Shown: piece after piece, positions 9,073 to 17,092 of the stretch
Layout of the letters: every line of letters begins with the position of its first letter
How positions within the stretch are numbered: position 1 is the first letter of the stretch
Assembly (NCBI GenBank): GCA_001460835.1
Contig: CYKH01002008.1
Span: forward strand, 4,726 to 38,109
Source: Bodo saltans
Lineage: Eukaryota; Euglenozoa; Kinetoplastea; Eubodonida; Bodonidae
Length of the DNA stretch: 33,384 nt
Reading direction: 5' to 3'
Position numbers and translations under genes: made by a program
Notes under the pieces: model-generated
What the model saw: the letters and a program-made list of their open reading frames with translations, nothing else
Told to the model about the DNA's origin: nothing
Database searches by the model: none

Positions 9073-10518
9073 ATGGCATCTGACTCCTCACAGTTCTATC
9101 CATCAGCGCAAAGATTGACAAATGCGCTGGAAAGCTTGACGCTGAGCTTGATTGGAAATGGAGAAGACATCGCACCGGTCGAGTCCAACGGTGGCTCGTC
9201 AGGTGGAAGTCTACGAAAGAAAAGAAAACTATCCCTTCAACAAATGCAACAGCAAGTTATCTTGATCAACGACTGCTACTCAAGGGCCGTTGCAGCTGCA
9301 GCCGGTGACCACAACGCCAGAGAGTTGTCTGTCGTTCCTCCTGCGAAGACGTTGACACTAGCTCGATGCACAGAACGTGATCTTTACTACATGCATTCGT
9401 CCACGTTTCCAACCCAAGCGCACGTGACAGGCTCCATTCGTGCAATTTGCGACGCTCTTAACAACAACAACAACAACAACGCTAGCGCCGCAACAACATG
9501 GAGTCATGGAAAGCCACCTCCTGTTGTGGGATGCGAATCGAGTGTGGTGTGGACTCGGTCTGCATTGGGGATCGACGCTACTGCAAAGTCGATCCTTGCC
9601 GGAAGCAATACCGTCATCCGACTTCAACGGTCAGCTCAAGTGACATCATCGACTCTCTCTGGGGAAGACAACATTCAACTTCAGCGCTTTGGTCCCTCTG
9701 GACTTGCCATTGGAACTGCCTTGGTTGATGCCGTAGTTGGAATTTCTATCACTGAAAGACCACCACCACCACCATTGACACTTCCGTTGTTGCACAGCAG
9801 CAGCATCGCCTCAGTAGCACTGCTGGTCGTCGAGAAAGAGAGTACGCTACGGCATTTGCTCACCGTCGATGGACTTTGGGAGAAGGCACAACACTGGACG
9901 TTCCTCTGCACCAAAGGATTCCCATGCGCCGCATCTAAATCCTTCCTGCGTGTGTTTCACCAGCACCACCCAACCGTCCCCATCTTCATATTGTGCGATG
10001 GCGATGTGTTTGGAGTGCACATTGCGTGGTGTCTCTGCCGAACATCCGCAGACGACCGAAGCTGGTATGAACAAGCGGTTCGTAAATGTGTACGAAAACG
10101 GTCGCACGACACTGAGGGCGCAGATTCCTCAGCGGCATCCAACAGCAACATGTCGTTTCCATCGTCGGTGGAGTGGTCCCGCTTTGTTTCATTTATTGGG
10201 TCAGTTCGTTTTATTGGGCTCACAGCGTCTCAAGTCGCTCAACTCGCGCAGCCAGGGGAATTGACCGCCATGCCACTAAATGAAGTCAGCAGAGCAACGA
10301 AACTTAGAGCCGAGTTTCACATCATTCAGAAACTAATCCGAGAGCACTCAAGTGTGGTGAGCCAAGGAGAGTCCCGAAGCACAGCCGCTGCCTTGAACAC
10401 CCTGCAGCAGTTTGTCGAAGCTGTGGATGGGCTGATTGCATTCAAGCGTAAGGCCGAGCTACTATGTGCTTCCTGGCATCCTCTTGGGATCCTCGGTGCA
10501 ATTTTGTCAATAACGTGA
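9073..10518 (+). CDS. SPO11: SPO11, meiotic DNA double-strand-break transesterase
   Basis: The catalytic subunit that starts meiotic recombination by a topoisomerase VI-A-like attack on DNA. From the ATG at 9073 the protein has 481 residues. A basic patch RKKRK at residues 48-52 could be a nuclear signal. The 5Y-CAP domain carries CTERDLYYMHSSTF, with Tyr105-Tyr106; Tyr106 aligns with the catalytic Tyr. LGIDATAKSILAGS matches the SPO11 'KGLVAG' region. The Toprim domain has LLVVEKEST (Glu254), TKGFPCAASKSFL, and LCDGDVFGVHIA with the metal-binding DxD at Asp309/Asp311. RFIGLTASQVAQL and PLNEVSRATKLR match the C-terminal part. Oddities: an (AAC)7 Asn tract at nt 9460-9480, Ser-rich insertions making it longer than usual, and DVFG where DPHG is typical. 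Reading frame intact and all catalytic residues present. Confidence 0.9.
   Translation: MASDSSQFYPSAQRLTNALESLTLSLIGNGEDIAPVESNGGSSGGSLRKKRKLSLQQMQQQVILINDCYSRAVAAAAGDHNARELSVVPPAKTLTLARCTERDLYYMHSSTFPTQAHVTGSIRAICDALNNNNNNNASAATTWSHGKPPPVVGCESSVVWTRSALGIDATAKSILAGSNTVIRLQRSAQVTSSTLSGEDNIQLQRFGPSGLAIGTALVDAVVGISITERPPPPPLTLPLLHSSSIASVALLVVEKESTLRHLLTVDGLWEKAQHWTFLCTKGFPCAASKSFLRVFHQHHPTVPIFILCDGDVFGVHIAWCLCRTSADDRSWYEQAVRKCVRKRSHDTEGADSSAASNSNMSFPSSVEWSRFVSFIGSVRFIGLTASQVAQLAQPGELTAMPLNEVSRATKLRAEFHIIQKLIREHSSVVSQGESRSTAAALNTLQQFVEAVDGLIAFKRKAELLCASWHPLGILGAILSIT
9460..9480 (+). repeat. AAC trinucleotide tract coding poly-Asn in SPO11
   Basis: Seven AAC codons in a row interrupt the region after the catalytic Tyr motif. 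Probably a tolerated loop expansion and likely to vary in length between strains. Confidence 0.7.
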
Positions 10519-10928
10519 CATTTTATGATGGGCCTGTCGACAAAGAACACAACTCCCAGACAATCTTCACATCTCGTCTCTTTCTTTCACTTTATCTCAT
10601 TGAAAATAACCTTGTCAAATTAACTTTGTCTAAGGAGTTTATGTTGCTCGCGCTTCTCATGTTCACATCTTCTTTACATTTCCACTTCTCTCTCGCTTGA
10701 TGCTTGAAGTAACTAGAGAACTGTGATCCTCCCACACCTCAGGAAATTATCTGGCTGACGTTATCCGGCGGACAGTAGTCTTCCCGTATCTAAATTGAGT
10801 CGTGTTGGCATTCTTAGGGATACTTTATATTTTTGCATATCAAAAGAGAGAGAGAGAAAAAAAAACGAAGTTTAGACGCGCCTTTTGTAAAAAATCCTCC
10901 CTTCAAGTTGTGCACATTCCAAACCACG
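10519..10928 (+). other. Intergenic spacer, 410 bp
   Basis: Holds the SPO11 3' UTR and the splice region of the next gene. A purine run (AGAGAGAGAGAAAAAAAA) lies at about 10846-10864. No coding region seen. Confidence 0.6.
10669..10709 (+). promoter_or_regulatory. Probable trans-splice acceptor before the 12-TM cyclase-like gene
   Basis: A C/T tract at 10669-10697 is followed by the first AG at 10708-10709, leaving a 5' UTR of about 220 nt. A second candidate AG lies at 10816-10817 after a weaker tract. Confidence 0.4.
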
Positions 10929-13900
10929 ATGGATGCTCAATTTGACTTTGTGATCTCCATTCCAAACGAAGATGAGCACCAGCAGCAGCACAACAACATT
11001 TCACCATCGCAGTTTGGCCTCCAGCAACATGCTGCCAACCAGCAAACACCGCATCAACCTGCTCTTGCGCGCAGAGGCTCTCGTAAGCATACACAAGGTA
11101 GCAGCAACAAACGCAATGGACCCCACCAACTCTCTCGTGCAGTTGGTGGCTCGATTGCTTGTGGAGCGGCAACGACAGGATCTGTGTATGGGGCGTCTAC
11201 AGCTGCAGGAGGAGAGACTGAGGTCGACGACAACACGGCTCAGCTCCTTCTCGAAGATAATCTTGAAGAGCGATTGTTATCGCACGTTGGCATGTGGGAT
11301 AGGCGATTTGTGAACAGCGTTATCGAAGCCGAATTTGTCATGTACTTCAATCGCTCTCGACTGCCAACGTTACTTTGGGTAGCACTTCAGACCGTTCTTG
11401 TTGTCGCTATTCTTGTATCGGGCTCCCCTGAGCAGCCTGTGTTTATTGGGCTGTGTCTGACCAGCCTCACCTCCATGGGTATATGCGCGTGTGCCTACGG
11501 CTACTTGTACATGGAACGGAGGCGTCTTAACAAAGGCGAGCACCACCTGCGGCCGCACCCATCCCCACTGTCGGCTGCGGTCGATGGCGGTCACGATAGG
11601 TTCCCAGATGTTTGGTTCCGTTCTGAAGTACTTCTGGCAACTACGTTTCCGTGGAGAAACGCACTGCGTCGAAATGCGTTGAGATATGAGTGTGTCGGCT
11701 ACCTATTAGCAGTTTCTTACGGCCTTCTGTTGGCGGGGACGATCTGGCTGAAATCATCTTGCGATTCGTCCAAGTTCTGGAGTGGGGTGACACCAACAGC
11801 TGAACAAGCAACAACATGTCGAAACTCCATACTGTTCGAATCGTCCTATCTCTCATCATTGTGCTTTCTCGTGGTTGTGACTCCCCAACGCTTTCACCAG
11901 CTACTTCTATCGCTTGGCACTGTGTACCTCGTGGCGATGCTGTGCCCGTTGATGCAGATTGCATGGGCTCAGTATGTTTCCGTGATTGTCCTTTACACCC
12001 TGACGGGGCTCATCACGATCATATGCGTGTATTGTCTTGAGCAGAAGAAACGTGATGAGTTCAAGCAGGTGGTGTGGAGCTGTGCAGTGGCAGAGCAGAG
12101 TCAATCCCTGCGACGCCAAGAAGTACGACTCACCAAAGCTGCGTTCCCGTTTGACGTTGACGCGTTTCTCTGGGATCAAGAGCAAGACAGCACCACCATT
12201 ACCTCGCCGTCTAACGTGCCGCTTCTTAGCTCGGAGAGTATGACAACAGCAGCAGTCGTTGTGCAAGGGAGTAGTGCCAATAGTTTTGCGATCCCGCAGC
12301 AGGTGTTATCGATGAGAACTCGTAGTTTGGTGATTGCCGAGTCGCACTCAGCAGTCGTATGTGTCGCGAGAATGGATCGATACTTTTCTTGGTCCATGGC
12401 TCAGCCACCGAAGCACCTCATCGCAGCCTTGCAAGTGATGTTCACTGCGTTTGACGAGCTAACCGCGTTTAACGCCGATTCCTCGACACACAGCAGTATC
12501 ACCTCGCCACTGGATAACTCTTGGGGAAGTGCCCCACATGAGCTCGGGCATAGTACGAGTAGCAGTCGAAACAGTACCACTGGCGGAGTTGGTGCATCTG
12601 GCAGCAAGAATAGTTCATCGTCGCTGTTTAGCGCTGCCAAAGAGAAGATCCTCAAGTCTACCTACGGCGACGCGTTCCTCGTCGTTGCGTTTCCTACCGG
12701 CAACGCCATTTCACATGTATCAGCCAACAATCATCTAAACGTTCTTGCATCGCGTAATCCGCTGAGCATGTCAACCAACACTTCTACGACCACGGCGACA
12801 TCAAAAATCTCTGCCGCAACGTCGCTGGTAAAACGTATGATTCAGTTTGCCGTTGTGTGCATGGTGAACGGCAACGATGCGATCTCAACGTGGAATACCA
12901 AACGTGATCCGGAAGGACTCAATCGCCCTCCCTTTGTCGTCGCTACTGTGTCGACTGGGCGTGTGGTTGCTGCTGCATCAGGCGGTGCTCGTGGCGTGCA
13001 CGTTCATTTTTCTGGGGAACCGGTCTCAGACGCGCTTTCACCGGTCGTGCGGCAGAAAAACAACAATGGCGAGACGCGAAGGGATGCGGCCCTTCGGAGC
13101 GGCCCCAGCCATCTACAAGGCCTTTCCGTGGTGGTGCGGACAGAAGCGCAAGAAATGATCGCTACCGACGCGTTACAAGAACTAGGCAGCCACCCCGTTA
13201 CCCCCGACCAGCCGTTCTCGTTGTATTTCCCCTTCGGAACACCGTCACCCGACCCCTCTCTCACCGGTGTACCACCAGCTGTAGAACAACTGTCCCCACC
13301 GCGGCCGCCCTCATCAGCACGGCAACTAATCGCGCACAACCAACACAACAGTAGCAGCGATGTGATGTTGAATACCAGTGTCGCTGGTGCCGGAGCCTCA
13401 GGTACAGCTCCGAATGGCTCTCATCCCCAACAACGGTCGTTTTCATCAAACTTTAGTGTCTCATTTCGGCGTCGAGTGGATGGGTTTCTGATGTGTAGAC
13501 GCCACCAAGGTCTGCTAGAAAATAATAAAGTTATGATGTCCTCTGCATCACAGAGAAAGTCTGTTGGAAACGTCATTGCGACTCCTCAGCGGCGTCCTCG
13601 TCCCGATGCCTCGCCGCAATCGGCAGATGCCAATGAGCACGGCAGCAATCCTGAGTCGCTTAATCAATCAACAGCACAAGCCCAGCAGCCACAGCAACAA
13701 GAACTCGAAGGTTCCGCTCCTACAGTGCAATATCCTCAGCCATCGCAGCAACCCTCCCGTTTCGCGGGCCAGTTGCGTGCTGCCTTTAGTTTCGTCCTCT
13801 TTACCCCGTTTCCCGACGAAGCCGTTGAAGCCCAATACGTTTCCGAAACTCGCGCATTCAATCTAGAACGCCTTCGCTTTGCTGCAATATGCGGCATTCT

Positions 13901-15014
13901 GGTCGCCGCTATTCTGATCACAGCCGAAACTTTCAGTGTCACGCAAGACTCCGTGCCGTACGACAGTATCATGAAGATTTCTCTGCTTGGTAACGGCCTC
14001 ATCTGGTTTATCCTGTGTGCAGTATGGTGCCTCTTGATTATATCTCTTTGCGCCGTGTTTGGAGCTTCGGCCGCAATTGCAACCTACTACACGCTCTTTG
14101 TTCTTTACGCAGTTTGTTACTGCATCGGCGTGTTTCGCTCAGCGCATGGCTCAGTTGTACGCAATTCACCAGTGGTGTGGCTTATGCTGTTAGATGCGTT
14201 GTCAGTAATGCGCCCAACGTGGGAGCACATCGGGATTGCCACCATCCCAGACACCGTATTTCTAGCTGTGTTCTTAGCCAGAAATCAACGCACGTTTGCT
14301 GGCACTGGTTTAATGCCGGGGAAACTTTCGCGTGCCTTCACTGCCCAGCTGATCTCTACGCATGTTTTATACTTTGCAATCCGAGTCATTCACGAACGCA
14401 TGGAGCGATCGTTTTTCGCGACTCGGCAGGAGGCCGCTGAGTACACTCGACAAATTGAACGCCACGTTGTTGCCCTCGATGACATCATTCGAACCATTGC
14501 ACCTGACAAACGTGTTGCACGTGAGTTATCGAGAACATTGCATCGCATGGTCGAATTGCAACAGAATAGTGGTGTTGTGGTGCGAAGTGGATCAGCCGCT
14601 ACACTCGACAAATTGAACGCCACGTTGTCGCCCTCGATGACATCATTCGAACCATTGCACCTGACAAACGTGTTGCACGTGAGTTATCGAGAACATTGCA
14701 TCGCATGGTCGAATTGCAACAGAATAGTGGTGTTGTGGTGCGAAGTGGATCAACCGCAGCAGCAGCAGCAGCGAAAACGAAGGTCAGTGTCTTGCCATCG
14801 TCCGTGCATGATTCATGTTTGCTTTTGGTGCGGTTTAGCAGCGCCACAACTATTGTCGCAACGGAAAGAGACTTTCTCCATAGCAAGTGCGTGTTGCACA
14901 GTGCACTCCTCCACTTTGTCGACTCCCAAGAATCCGACGAACAATTTCTTCCTGAAGGAGTCCATGAGAGCTTTTTTGTTCTCGACCACCTGGAGAGCCT
15001 CGGAGCGACGGTAG
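10929..15014 (+). CDS. 12-TM adenylyl-cyclase-like membrane protein, frame broken before C2
   Basis: The first ATG is at 10929 (MDAQFDFVIS). A Gln/Ser-rich cytosolic tail is followed by about six membrane helices (about nt 11360-12030), then a cyclase homology domain. Its parts are AVVCVARMDRYFSW (12351 onward), KSTYGDAFLVVAF with the metal-site-like Asp codon at 12669, and FVVATVSTGRVVAAASGG (about 12937-12990). About 55 Ser-rich residues are inserted between the two metal-site regions, and the first metal-binding Asp is not in its usual place. A Ser/Pro/Gln linker runs to about 13770. A second bundle of about six helices spans 13870-14390, then a helical linker with DDIIRTIAPDKRVARELSRT, like the segment before class III cyclase domains. 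From 14600 the frame runs out of register through a duplicated segment and stops at 15014, so the last 138 residues or so are not the original C-terminus. Activity unproven. Confidence 0.7.
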   Translation: MDAQFDFVISIPNEDEHQQQHNNISPSQFGLQQHAANQQTPHQPALARRGSRKHTQGSSNKRNGPHQLSRAVGGSIACGAATTGSVYGASTAAGGETEVDDNTAQLLLEDNLEERLLSHVGMWDRRFVNSVIEAEFVMYFNRSRLPTLLWVALQTVLVVAILVSGSPEQPVFIGLCLTSLTSMGICACAYGYLYMERRRLNKGEHHLRPHPSPLSAAVDGGHDRFPDVWFRSEVLLATTFPWRNALRRNALRYECVGYLLAVSYGLLLAGTIWLKSSCDSSKFWSGVTPTAEQATTCRNSILFESSYLSSLCFLVVVTPQRFHQLLLSLGTVYLVAMLCPLMQIAWAQYVSVIVLYTLTGLITIICVYCLEQKKRDEFKQVVWSCAVAEQSQSLRRQEVRLTKAAFPFDVDAFLWDQEQDSTTITSPSNVPLLSSESMTTAAVVVQGSSANSFAIPQQVLSMRTRSLVIAESHSAVVCVARMDRYFSWSMAQPPKHLIAALQVMFTAFDELTAFNADSSTHSSITSPLDNSWGSAPHELGHSTSSSRNSTTGGVGASGSKNSSSSLFSAAKEKILKSTYGDAFLVVAFPTGNAISHVSANNHLNVLASRNPLSMSTNTSTTTATSKISAATSLVKRMIQFAVVCMVNGNDAISTWNTKRDPEGLNRPPFVVATVSTGRVVAAASGGARGVHVHFSGEPVSDALSPVVRQKNNNGETRRDAALRSGPSHLQGLSVVVRTEAQEMIATDALQELGSHPVTPDQPFSLYFPFGTPSPDPSLTGVPPAVEQLSPPRPPSSARQLIAHNQHNSSSDVMLNTSVAGAGASGTAPNGSHPQQRSFSSNFSVSFRRRVDGFLMCRRHQGLLENNKVMMSSASQRKSVGNVIATPQRRPRPDASPQSADANEHGSNPESLNQSTAQAQQPQQQELEGSAPTVQYPQPSQQPSRFAGQLRAAFSFVLFTPFPDEAVEAQYVSETRAFNLERLRFAAICGILVAAILITAETFSVTQDSVPYDSIMKISLLGNGLIWFILCAVWCLLIISLCAVFGASAAIATYYTLFVLYAVCYCIGVFRSAHGSVVRNSPVVWLMLLDALSVMRPTWEHIGIATIPDTVFLAVFLARNQRTFAGTGLMPGKLSRAFTAQLISTHVLYFAIRVIHERMERSFFATRQEAAEYTRQIERHVVALDDIIRTIAPDKRVARELSRTLHRMVELQQNSGVVVRSGSAATLDKLNATLSPSMTSFEPLHLTNVLHVSYREHCIAWSNCNRIVVLWCEVDQPQQQQQRKRRSVSCHRPCMIHVCFWCGLAAPQLLSQRKETFSIASACCTVHSSTLSTPKNPTNNFFLKESMRAFLFSTTWRASERR
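14442..14757 (+). repeat. 158-bp tandem duplication, two copies
   Basis: Copy 1 is 14442-14599 and copy 2 is 14600-14757. They differ at two positions only (14471 T/14629 C and 14595 G/14753 A). Copy 1 encodes the helical linker in the gene frame. Because 158 is not a multiple of three, copy 2 is entered in another frame. GCCGC occurs near the start and at the end of copy 1, so short homology may have mediated the event. Very recent by its identity, or an assembly artefact. Confidence 0.95.
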
Positions 15015-15154
15015 TGTGCAGCACCGGTCCACCCCTAATCCGCTGCTTGCGCATGTTACGCGCGGTCATGGCGGCTACCACCAAGCACACGGTATGCACG
15101 GCTATGATTGGGTCCGGGGTGCAGATTGGAGCCTGCCACTGGCAGCGAGAATAA
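14758..15154 (+). pseudogene. Displaced C2 cyclase-like segment of the 12-TM protein
   Basis: In the frame that matches copy 2 of the duplication, the sequence continues from the linker through a poly-Ala tract (the CAG run at about 14755-14772) into DSCLLLVRFSSATTIV, FFVLDHLESLGATVVCSTG and CTAMIGSGVQIGACHWQ, stopping at 15154. This has the strand-helix-strand order of a class III cyclase C2 half, with no Asp in either metal position, as expected for a C2-type partner domain. It is therefore the natural C-terminus of the protein starting at 10929 and not a separate gene. Coding-like sequence (NNIVAFEPTAEDDDNGDQ) goes on in yet another frame from about 15150 to 15317, so a second indel near 15145 is possible but less sure. 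Confidence 0.6.
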
Positions 15155-16072
15155 CATCGTTGCGTTTGAACCTACTGCAGAGGATGATGACAACGGTGAT
15201 CAGACAAGTAGCAGAGCCCCACCATCATCAGGAACCTTCCATCTCCAATGCAGCGAACTCATGCGTTTCTCGACAGCAGGAGGGTTTTCTGTGATGGCTT
15301 GCTTTCTTTCAATTTGAAAAGGTGAAGGAGAGAAGAAATCGAAAGAGAAGTAAAATATTTCGAAAGATGGAAACAGAGCTTTTTCTTCTTGAAAAAATGG
15401 CATGACGAAAGTTTAGAAAAGCTCTCCTCTGTTCCTGCAGTGAGCACTCTGTCAAGATTATTGCTGGAATCGATTTAGACATCGTCCAATTTTGTACTCC
15501 CACTCTCGCAACCTCCACAGCGACTTTTTTTCATGTTTTGCGACCATTACCACTTCATCCCCCTACCGCAGCCACCTATCACCACCCATTTTATAAGAAG
15601 CTTTTTTTTCTTCCAATGTAATCCCACGCTCTTACATTGAAGTTAACGGCCAGCTCTCACCTCCGTGTAACTTTTTTTTCGCCAGTTGTTGTTCATTTCC
15701 GTTGTCCGTTATGTCTTTCGTTTTATGTCTATTTCTTACCATGCCGTTTTGTTCAGTGGTGATTCTTGCGTTTGAGATTCAACAGTTCTTGCGTATCCCC
15801 CGCAATCATATCTGTCTCGCCACTCTACGAAAGCAGTTAAGAACGACACACCGTGCAAAGCGAAAATGCTGCGAAAAGCAGAAAGAAACTAAGATGCCAA
15901 GAATGTTGTTGTGTGTTTTTTGGTAAAACATTCACAGTTTATCTCTCTTCAGAATATAATTCGTTCCTGTGGCAATTTGCGTAGGAGGGGGAAATGTACC
16001 ATAGATCTGTATTTTGCTGTGGTGTTTATTTCTTGTGGAACTCAAAAAAAAGTAAACGCATCGCGTCATTCG
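15155..16072 (+). other. Intergenic spacer, about 900 bp
   Basis: Apart from the doubtful coding tail to 15317, this is T/C-rich spacer with runs of T at about 15524, 15602 and 15671. A hydrophobic open frame at about 15711-15926 (MSFVLCLFLTMPFCSVVILA) is not supported by any other feature. The splice acceptor for the receptor cyclase lies near the right end. Confidence 0.55.
15937..15952 (+). promoter_or_regulatory. Trans-splice acceptor of the receptor cyclase
   Basis: GTTTATCTCTCTTCAG with AG at 15951-15952 is a good acceptor. It excludes the upstream GTG at 15911 as a start and leaves about 120 nt of 5' UTR before the ATG at 16073. Confidence 0.6.
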
Positions 16073-17092
16073 ATGCGCAGTATTCGCCTTGCTTTGCATG
16101 TAGCCCTTGTTGTTTCGCTCATCAGTTGCCAACAGCAACAGCATACCTGTGCCTCGGCCCTCACAACCCCATCGTACCTGTTTGCCTTGTGCACAGATGC
16201 GTTAACCTGTGATCAATACAGCGACCTTGCGGCGTTTTATATCCTCGGCACGATGCAAGTCGATCGAGGTTCTCCTGATGACACATCGTCTAGCACCATT
16301 CCATCTGCGAGAAAACTCGCAGCTCCCCCTGCAAATAGTATTCCAACCTATGTGTTGTATCTGACGGATCAGCCGGATGCATCGTCGTCGTTGTTTTTCA
16401 GCATCGTTGCCGGTGTAGAACTTGCGATGCAACGCACGAACACCACTGCTCAACAGACAATGATGGTGATCCAGGCATCGTTGGTCACGGTTGCCATTCA
16501 GGCGTCAAGCCACTTGTCTATCCCATACATCGTCATCTCTAGCGTACCACTGCCAGAGGTCGTGACAGTGAATTTAGAAGCGCAAATGGTTTCAGCGGCT
16601 CTTGCCAATCCCCTGTGTCGCGCAGTCATTCAGTACGCGTTAGGAGGCATGGCGTATGTTGTGGGAGCAGTGTCAAGCGAAATGAGCACAACAGGAAATG
16701 TTGCTTTGATGACCGGCCCTTTCCGAGAGCCGTACGTTACATATCATGCATACGTTCGTGAGGGGTTCGCCTCACACTGTCCGGCGTGTTTGTTGAGCGG
16801 TTTGTATCTTTCCTCACAAATTGTTGAGAACGCTACTCTCCTCACGGAGGTGATCATCGATTCTGGGCTCATTCGATCGGCCAGCATCGATGTCATCCTA
16901 ATGGCGGTCGAATTCGACGTGCTACTCGGAGTGCGCACGCTGCTACGGAGCACGTACAATGTCACCAATGTAACGGTTTTGTGCGTTCAATGCAACGATG
17001 GAGTCACCAAATCACGTTTCAAGCCGCCCCAGTTTTTAGTGCAATCGTCACGGCGTTTAACCTTGCGCCAAGCTTGCCTGCGCTACAAGTAA
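16073..17092 (+). CDS. Receptor-type cyclase, N-terminal part: signal peptide and BMP/PnrA-like domain
   Basis: The ATG at 16073 gives a clear signal peptide (MRSIRLALHVALVVSLISC). The following ectodomain alternates hydrophobic strands and helices like a periplasmic-binding-protein fold. The stretch MAYVVGAVSSEMSTTGNVAL, then MTGPFREPYVTYHAYVREGF, resembles the 'AYLAGVxAAxMTKTGKIGFxGG...F..GF' core of the BMP/PnrA substrate-binding family, known in bacteria for nucleoside binding (inference by eye). The frame ends at 17092, but the last 27 codons or so (from about 17011) read as nonsense. The protein sequence continues sensibly in the -1 frame, so this and the next entry are two parts of one gene. 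A missing A in the run at 17009-17011 would explain the break. As an isolated protein it would be a secreted fragment. Confidence 0.65.
   Translation: MRSIRLALHVALVVSLISCQQQQHTCASALTTPSYLFALCTDALTCDQYSDLAAFYILGTMQVDRGSPDDTSSSTIPSARKLAAPPANSIPTYVLYLTDQPDASSSLFFSIVAGVELAMQRTNTTAQQTMMVIQASLVTVAIQASSHLSIPYIVISSVPLPEVVTVNLEAQMVSAALANPLCRAVIQYALGGMAYVVGAVSSEMSTTGNVALMTGPFREPYVTYHAYVREGFASHCPACLLSGLYLSSQIVENATLLTEVIIDSGLIRSASIDVILMAVEFDVLLGVRTLLRSTYNVTNVTVLCVQCNDGVTKSRFKPPQFLVQSSRRLTLRQACLRYK

Noticed and set aside
14696-15154. Separate 152-residue gene starting at ATG 14696
   Set aside because: The ATG is an internal codon of copy 2 of the duplicated linker; the segment is the displaced C-terminus of the upstream gene.
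15702-15926. Small ORF with a signal-like N-terminus
   Set aside because: Spacer composition and no domain; it lies upstream of the receptor-cyclase splice acceptor, and no acceptor of its own was identified. Kept only as a remark.
16990-17092. Programmed -1 ribosomal frameshift joining the two cyclase frames
   Set aside because: No X-XXY-YYZ slippery heptamer is seen in the zero frame at the switch (ACC AAA TCA); a simple indel in the A run is more likely.
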